Position numbers and translations under genes: made by a program. A model generated the notes under the pieces. The model was not told the DNA's origin. It saw nothing but the letters and a program-made list of their open reading frames with translations, and made no database searches. Below are positions 57,490 to 64,000 of a stretch of DNA of 64,000 bases, piece after piece (position 1 is the stretch's first letter; the number at the start of each line of letters is the position of its first letter). Origin of the DNA: Bemisia tabaci (lineage: Eukaryota > Arthropoda > Insecta > Hemiptera > Aleyrodidae); NCBI RefSeq assembly GCF_918797505.1, contig NC_092795.1, positions 60,920,916 through 60,984,915 of the forward strand, written 5' to 3'.

Positions 57490-57832
57490 ACTATCTTAAA
57501 ATAGGTTTCGACTTTATTTTCGATTTTTTGGCGATTAAATCGCTAGGAGCATCAACATCTGAGGGAGAATCCTAGATCTTGTCACAATTTATCTCTATAA
57601 AATCGTGTTAAAAAAATCGAACTTTTATCTTAATTTATCACGATTTTTTGTTCGATAATACAACGATAAATCGCCCCTGATAAAATCGCCATTTTGTCGC
57701 AAATTTATGCGCTGAAATCGCAATTTATCGCAATTTATTCATCCAATAAAATTGCAATAAATCGACGTTGATAAAATCGCGACACATTCTCCGATCAAAC
57801 CGCAACTTATCGCGATCATTGCTACTTGGGCG
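57490..57832. repeat. Degenerate GATAAAATCGC-rich repeat
   Basis: Many variants of TAAATCGC, ATAAAATCGC and GCGATTTTAT occur in both orientations. The right edge TTGCTACTTGGG links it to the element at 12685. No gene. Confidence 0.5.
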
Positions 57833-58603
57833 CTTTGTCGCTCGGCTGACAAAAGAGCGGAACTACGTTTTGAGATGAGCCCGAGAAAGCATTGAATTAC
57901 ATGGACGACAGAGCTCACTGCGAAGTGTAGTTAAGTCTTTATGCCAGGGAGGCGACTATTTCATCAGTGCAAGAAGTATGAAACATCACGCAGAGCTTCA
58001 AATAATGTATAGCGGTTTGACGTTAGGTGTGAAAACAGTTACAGGAGTTACGGATGCGCGGGGCTACACTGATCACATTCCAAAGAGAGGTTGGGAGATT
58101 TCTAGGGCATGAAGTAGAGGAGGAGGTCTTGCTGCTACGGCCATTGGCATGGCGGCGTGTGTTGGCCTTTTAAGTCTCGACGCGCCTCAAAACGCAGTGA
58201 CCTAGTTCTTTTCGTCAAAACGCGAAAGAATCGACTCTCCCGACATCGTGACGATTTTCCTCCACCCTTACAACCTTCAAACGTCACACCTACTCGATCA
58301 CGTCATCAGGCGAACGCCTCCACACTCCTGCGGTGCGCGGTTCCGTCTAAAAAAGGTCTCTCTCAACCAGGGCAAAAGAGCTTAAGTGCTGACTATCCCA
58401 CACAGTAAGGAAAATTACCGACATCTTGTGTTAATGTGGGAAGTAAAACGCAAAGTGCCCTACACGCGTAGTCGGGCCGTAGTTGATATTTTTTCGTTAG
58501 TTTTCGTCAGGGTTATCGACAAATCTTTGGGTTGAAATTTGCAACCTCGTTAAAAATCAGGCGCAAACCGAAGGGATCGAACTTGGATCGCATTGGTGAT
58601 TGT

Positions 58604-58765
58604 CAGTGGCGAGGTGTGAAAAATCCCATCGATATTTTCCCACTTGAAGCTATGGTAAAGAATCGATTTTAAAGTTGTTCGTTGCGATCACCCTATTTAT
58701 CGATCCTTTGCCATAGGTTTAAATGGCAGATCGGTCGATATATCGCAAAGCACGCCGCACCACTG
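58604..58765. mobile_element. Intact hAT-type MITE, 162 bp
   Basis: It starts CAGTGGCGAGGTGTG and ends CACGCCGCACCACTG. A perfect 8-bp duplication GTGATTGT flanks it (58596-58603 and 58766-58773). The right half equals the 2890/3153 element (ATCGATATATCGCAAAGCACG type sequence). Confidence 0.9.
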
Positions 58766-59209
58766 GTGATTGTCCAATGCGTTACAGCCACTCGCAAGTA
58801 GTGCTTGAGTGATATTAATGAAAACGAGAGTAGATACTTTAGTTTTGCAGGATAGTCTTCAATCTTAATTCCCAGATGTCTGGGATTAATGTACGATTTT
58901 GGTCGCTTTAATGAAAATTTTGTCGATCAACCAAGTCCTTTTGAATGATCATACCAAAAAACCAACGCAAAGTAACCGAAAATTACAATAAACACGGAAA
59001 TTTTCACGTCCAGTCTCGTCGTAGAGGCAGAATCGAATCTGCATCTCAATTCTTATAATCGACTCTTGACGCTCAATGGCGATCGATTATAAATCATGAT
59101 AACACCAGTGGTCGGTGTCAAAAGTAAGCCCTATTTACTTATTGCGTGGCCGAAATCTACGTTATACATAGGATTTTAGTTGTCATTATTCTGTGAATAT
59201 TTATCACTC

Positions 59210-59910
59210 CCCTGGTAAAAATTGGCGATAGGAGCTGCGTTTCAAAATACCATTGGAGTTCTTATAGCCGACTAAAGAAGGCTGTTGAAAATCATCTAGC
59301 TGGCTGTAGAAAGCGGAGCAAATCATATAGCCGGGCTATACGAAGCTATAAAAAAGTATACAGTCGGGTTATAGTTCCTATGGCCGGGCTTTACACTTTA
59401 TCGCCATTGGCTATGAAAGGCTATAAGAAATTGTGTAGAAATTCGTGTGCTTTGGAAATCATTAAGTTTGATACGGAACTACCTTTATGTTTACAAAACA
59501 CACATTATATTTTCTGTTAAAACATATTTTTTTTCATCAATTAAAATGAGAATAGTCCATACAGAGTGTGCAAACATTTCAAAATCATGAGTTGAAAAAC
59601 GCTGACTCCGCGAGATTAAATATTAGAGCCTATCACAAAGCGAAGCGGCGACGCACTAGCGCCTACAAACCTAACAGGGATACTTCACGCATTGCGCAAT
59701 GCGTGAGGTATCCCTGTTAGGTTTGTAGGCGCCAATGCGCGTTTCACGCTCTCTGCCCGCCCGCCACGGCCGCCACGCCGCAGCGTGCCACGGCTATAGA
59801 AGGCTATAAGAAATTGTACAGCCGGCCATAGAAGCTATTGGAAATCTTACAGTCGGCTTTAGGTCTACAGTATTTTGGAACACACATTCTACTGCCAATT
59901 TTTACCAGGG
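59210..59910. mobile_element. CCCTGGTAAAAATTGGC element, copy 2 (701 bp)
   Basis: The ends are CCCTGGTAAAAATTGGCGAT and ACTGCCAATTTTTACCAGGG. It contains the same long hairpin (59651-59740) as copy 1. An ORF at 59838-60032 merely crosses its right edge. Confidence 0.85.
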
Positions 59911-60468
59911 TCATTAGGCCACTTAAACTTCTGAAACTCTCACTCGTGTCCAGGATGAAAGCTGTAGGGACAATGTTGAAAAAAGTCTTAGGAATCTGTA
60001 TAATAAGTCGTTTTCCTCAGGAAAAAACGTGACTCCATTTCAATTTTGCCAATTTTCCCCTCGTAAATCGCATATTAACCAGAAAATTTTGGGAATTTCT
60101 AACTGAATATTTCACTGATTTTTCCTCAAATTTCATGCGAAAATCATAGCATTTTGGATACAAATTTTACAGATACATTTTTGTAAAATAAATTAATTTT
60201 TGGGGTCAATTTGGCAACCCTGGAGTGTGGTTATGTTCCTTCGTCCGGGAGACGACAAATAGAGAGTTCCTTTTTGAAATCTTGCGTCGATCAGCAACAT
60301 ACTACTAAAATGAGATCTTGAAAATCACCAAGTCCGCATGACGTTTACTCAGGTGCACTTTATTGTATTATTTTTTTAAAAGTTTCTTTTAGGTTTTCCA
60401 TCCTGTTTGTACTTTTATTTTTTCAGGTCACTACATCAGTCAACCGGATACTAATCAAAGAAACCAAC

Positions 60469-60543
60469 ATGGCAGCAGAGAACGTGAAGGTGATCGTGAG
60501 ATGCCGACCAATGAACAATCGCGAAATCTCTCTCAAATGCAAG
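60469..60543 (+). CDS. KIF17: Kinesin-2 motor, KIF17/OSM-3-like, first coding exon
   Basis: The exon begins at 60427 (acceptor TTTTTTCAG) with 42 bases of 5' UTR. The ATG is at 60469 and the exon ends at 60543 with donor GTACGT in phase 0. It encodes 25 residues starting MAAENVKVIVRCRPMNNREI. VKVIVRCRPMN is the first beta strand of the kinesin motor domain, including the nucleotide-contacting RCRP. The short leader and 'MNNRE' fit KIF17/OSM-3 (homodimeric kinesin-2, plus-end motor of cilia and dendrites) better than KIF3A or KIF3B, which have longer N-termini. The P-loop and the rest lie beyond the window. Intron 1 of the coding part exceeds 3.4 kb. Confidence 0.8.
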
Positions 60544-60842
60544 GTACGTGTCTGATAAACTTAGTAAAGTAGACGAGTTTATCTTTTTTTTATCACAATT
60601 TTTTAGCCGTAACTCCCATCCTCTTTTTTTGATGATGAGTAGGCCGAAACAAAGTGCCTACAACAATCTAACTATCAATTGATTTATACTTGATTATGAC
60701 AATTTTTGCAGGTGAGAAATACTTTTTTCGAGATTTTTATTTTTCGGTGACATACTGGCGCTTCCTCAACCCCCTTCATCCGCCGTATGTAACTCCTAAA
60801 AATTGATAGTCGCGTCAATTCAAACCAGTTTAGGATTTCTAT

Positions 60843-60848
<6 letters not shown>

Positions 60849-60882
<34 letters not shown>
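60849..60882 (+). repeat. Poly-A tract
   Basis: About 34 consecutive A residues lie in the KIF17 intron. It may be the tail of a minus/plus retroposon fragment, but no body was recognised upstream. Confidence 0.6.
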
Positions 60883-60884
<2 letters not shown>

Positions 60885-61612
60885 TCTGACACAACACAAC
60901 TTTCGCCAAAATATCAGTTTTTAGATGTGCGCTTTTTAGGGAGCTTGAAAGACCTCTGATACATTTTTTCCCTCCTATGTTTTTCTTCAAAATGATTATT
61001 AATTGGACATATCATAGCATATTCTGAGCAAACTCAATCGTAACTGTTCTCAAATTTCAAAAGTTAGAGACACCTCAACGCGCGTTGATGACGGCGCGAA
61101 GATACAATTATTCGTACTTGATGAATATCCGTGTTGCATCTGCAAAATTGAAGGAGTCACGGCGCGAGGCGTGAACTCTGAATCCTCCGCTATATGTTGC
61201 CAATGAGGTGTCTCTCTTTTTTTCTCAATTCAACGTCTGATTCTTTTCCACGAAGTATTTTTAGACCTATATCTAAATATCGTATGCGCTGACCTCGTCC
61301 AACCTGTGAGGCACGTGTTTTTAGCAAGCCTCGGGTCAATTTGATCCGGTTTGGGCATCAAAAGGTTAAAATCCCTTAAGAATTTTTAGTTTTTCCTTCA
61401 TGCAGATTTATCGGGGAGCCCCAATTCTGGCAGTTTCCAGGATGTCATCGGGATTTGGTGCCCAAGCCCACGTATTCCGCAAAATAGTATCCACATTCCA
61501 ACTACAGTAAACGAACTTTTCCCGCCTCGAGATTTACAATGGGCTTTCAATCGAATTTCAACATCAACAGTAATAATCGTCCTGTTTTAATCGTCAAACA
61601 TATTTTTCGACG

Positions 61613-61850
61613 ATGAATTTACCAGACCTTGCATCTCGTTTGCGGTGTTTAAAAATCTCCGCTCCCATTTCATTTTTTTGAAGGAGAACAATTCAATATC
61701 ATTAATTGAAATTTTCGCAGAGTTTCCTTCGCACAATGAAGAAAAAACACGGAAGTTTTCAGGAATTTCCCATTTAAAAGATAAAATATGACAGGAAGTC
61801 CACAGCATCGCAAACCGAGATACGTGGTCTGGTAGTTTCACCGCCGATTC
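61613..61850. mobile_element. MITE, CGGTGTAAGTC family, worn copy
   Basis: It shares GCATCTCGTTTGCGGTGTTT, AATCTCCGCTCCCATTTCAT and GCAAACCGAGATACGTGGTC with the copy at 56234. The outermost bases are eroded. Confidence 0.65.
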
Positions 61851-62562
61851 AATCTTTTAAAATACGGCATCTGTTATTTGTTTCTTTCCTTTTCATTTTA
61901 GTTCATTTTCCCCTCTATTCGTGTATTTTGACCCCATTTTTTTAAATAGCAGCTCAAGGAATTGTCTTTAAGACATACAGCCTCGCCGAGAAGTGTCCCG
62001 GTTGCCAGTCCCATGCATATGGTTTGGCTTAAAGGCGTCGGAATGATACAGATGTATAGTAGCGAAGGGCTCGTAGGGGTAAAAGGAAATGGGTTATAGG
62101 TGCGGGACTTCTTAAATATTAAACATCGTCGGTGAAGCAATTAGGTGCAAGGTCGTCTTCAAGCCCTCTTTTATGAAAAATTGATGACCGCCGACGAGAA
62201 TCGAAGGAATGAATATGGGTCCGCTTCAAAAACGGCCGCCCGATGGTGCAAAAACGAACAGTTTCCACTCTGCGACAGCTAAAACGACAAATTGCAATGG
62301 AGAGCTATCTGCCAGCAATGCGCCGCAGTCACTAGACATCAGCCGTGCAAAAACATTCACCACAAACACATTCATGCAGGCTGAGGAGGCGAACAATTGA
62401 AACCTCCCGGGTGTTTTGCCTTAATGTCATTGTTTTTTGCCTCGGTGTACATTTTTTATACAACGTTTACTTGGTCGCCCCCAAAGCGCACATCTTGATG
62501 GCATAGAGAATGGGTTACATGCACGTGTCAAAATCGTGTGATTATGGTTAAACTCGTCAGCG

Positions 62563-63092
62563 GGCTGATTGTTGAAATTGATAGACAAAGCTATAGACAG
62601 AGAAGACATAAAGAGTATGGAGCGATCCTCTTGGTTGAAATGGGTAGCTCTCTTAGACTAAGGGGGTAATTGATAGACTAACTATCCGGTCTCTCGTGGG
62701 TTGCCGTTAATTAGTCTACTAGCTACATCCTTTGTCCATTACAACTACCCGCTTCCCTCCCATAGGATTCCTGCCCCGTATCCTTTTTGTCTTCTTCGTC
62801 TATCACTTTGTCTATCAATTTCAACAATCAGAAAAAAGTGCCTGCCTAGACACGCCTGGTCCAAATGCCAAGTTTCTGCGTCCAATATTAACGGGTATAT
62901 TGTATTTTGCAAGATGCAGTATTTGATGTTATAATCCACCGCCTTGAGGCATACGATAATAAATTGCATTTACGTTGCGGCCGTATTGCTCAGCCGGTAG
63001 TGAATGAAAGAAGTACTGCGGGTTGATTATTGAAATTGATAGACAAAGCGATGGACAAAAAGGACACAGGGCGTATGGAGCGATCCTAATGT
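62563..63092. repeat. Three dispersed copies of a ~75 bp repeat
   Basis: Copies lie at 62563-62635 (+), 62750-62830 (-) and 63019-63092 (+). The shared phrase is TTGAAATTGATAGACAAAG, followed by 'GAGCGATCC' or a related ending in the two plus copies. It is probably from a retroelement or MITE relic and is not coding. Confidence 0.55.
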
Positions 63093-64000
63093 GGTATCCA
63101 ATTACCTGTAATCATATCAGATTAAATGACCTCCAGGCAGTTAAAATAATTGTATCATACGGTGTGGTGTCTCAGCGCAACGTTATCGTAATGCACAAGT
63201 GAGCAAACTCGGTTATCCTTCAATTCAGAAGTTATGCAATTTGCGTCACCGAGGAGTTGATTTAGTTGTATTTAGATCTTTTGACCATAAGACATGCGAT
63301 CGTCATCCGAGGAACATAAGTACAAAATTGAAAGCATTTCAAAAGTACTGACAAGAAGAAAAAGTGTGAGATAATAATGTTATACCTCAACAGTGGAGTC
63401 CACTAGTGGGTTTTTTTGGTCAGATCTTCGATACTTTAAGATCTCTGACAACTTAAATGCCAATTTTCTCCGCGTCTTGTCTGTAGATCCATCGAGGTAG
63501 TTTCTAGGATTTTGAGGCTACTTGAAGGCACAAATCTCTAGATAAGACCGCTGTCGTCAATATCTCGAATGATGACCATTTTGATCATAGTTACCTCGGA
63601 TAACCCGGATAAAATATTTCAATTGCCAGAGATGCAAGCTCTCTCAGCTGGGCGCCCTTTAGGGCTGGGTTAAGTAGTGACCTTAATGGGAACAAGGGCG
63701 TGCCCAGTTAAGTTTTGTGTGCCTCTAATCTCCACAATTCAACAAAGGGAAGTGTAATTCTGTGACATGAGCAAAAAACCAATTCCAGTCCTGATTCATA
63801 ATGATACTTATAATTTTATCTGAAAAAGTTACGTTTTGAAATCGTTTCTCACGTCGCTGCTAACAACGTTGGGATGAAAGGGGTGAAGAAAGTTCAACTC
63901 ATTATTTGAGTGCCGTGCTTTGCCACAGCCTAGTATTAATATGATAATGGCTGCCTCAGTTTTTCGTCATATTACGGAGGCTATTTGTTCAAATACGCTC

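Noticed and set aside
58157..58408. 83-codon plus-strand ORF
   Set aside because: No family resemblance, no splice signals and no conserved motif.
62209..62400. 63-codon ORF starting MNMGPLQKRPPDG, considered as a KIF17 or separate small gene
   Set aside because: It does not match the kinesin motor sequence that should follow exon 1, and nothing else supports it.
62980..63040. tRNA-like start 'TGCTCAGCCGGTAG'
   Set aside because: No acceptable B box or cloverleaf follows; at most a SINE scrap.

Overview
The window looks like nuclear DNA of an insect, most likely a hemipteran. It is AT-rich, its genes are split by many small GT-AG introns, and it is dense with short inverted-repeat transposons (MITEs). 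The protein families are animal ones. A whitefly-like source is a guess from general repeat style, not from a species marker.

Layout. 1-5126: no gene recognised; MITEs, a minisatellite split by a MITE, and CCCTGACTTTTCC-type repeats. 5127-8789 (+): last two exons of a single-pass membrane protein with an LRR-like ectodomain; they flank a 2.3 kb intron holding a 1.2 kb foldback element, and a 1-base frameshift is seen near 8302. 8790-12240: AT-rich, no exon found. 12241-41552 (-): 38 consecutive exons of the giant PHR-family E3 ubiquitin ligase highwire/MYCBP2. Every splice phase fits, giving 6,560 coding bases, or 2,186 residues plus 2 bases. The catalytic C-terminal half is not in the window. 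41553-42302: short divergent promoter region. 42303-45079 (+): complete five-exon RNA polymerase II subunit RPB3 (274 aa), with a tRNA-derived SINE in intron 2. 45080-60426: repeats, including an 888 bp hAT-type element with perfect 8-bp target duplications, a TCGATCGA-rich array, two copies of an element carrying a long near-perfect hairpin, and several MITE families. 60469-60543 (+): first coding exon (25 codons) of a kinesin-2 motor closest to KIF17/OSM-3. 60544-64000: its first coding intron, with more repeats.

The three recognised genes are conserved single-copy-type genes that do unrelated jobs: highwire restrains synapse growth and drives axon degeneration, RPB3 is part of the Pol II assembly platform, and KIF17 is a ciliary/dendritic motor. 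They share no pathway. The only likely functional link is the divergent start region between highwire and RPB3. Most of the novelty is in the repeats. Several insertions can be read exactly because target-site duplications or an empty site are also present, including a CACTG-ended MITE group with 2-bp duplications, hAT-type MITEs with 8-bp duplications, and nested insertions.
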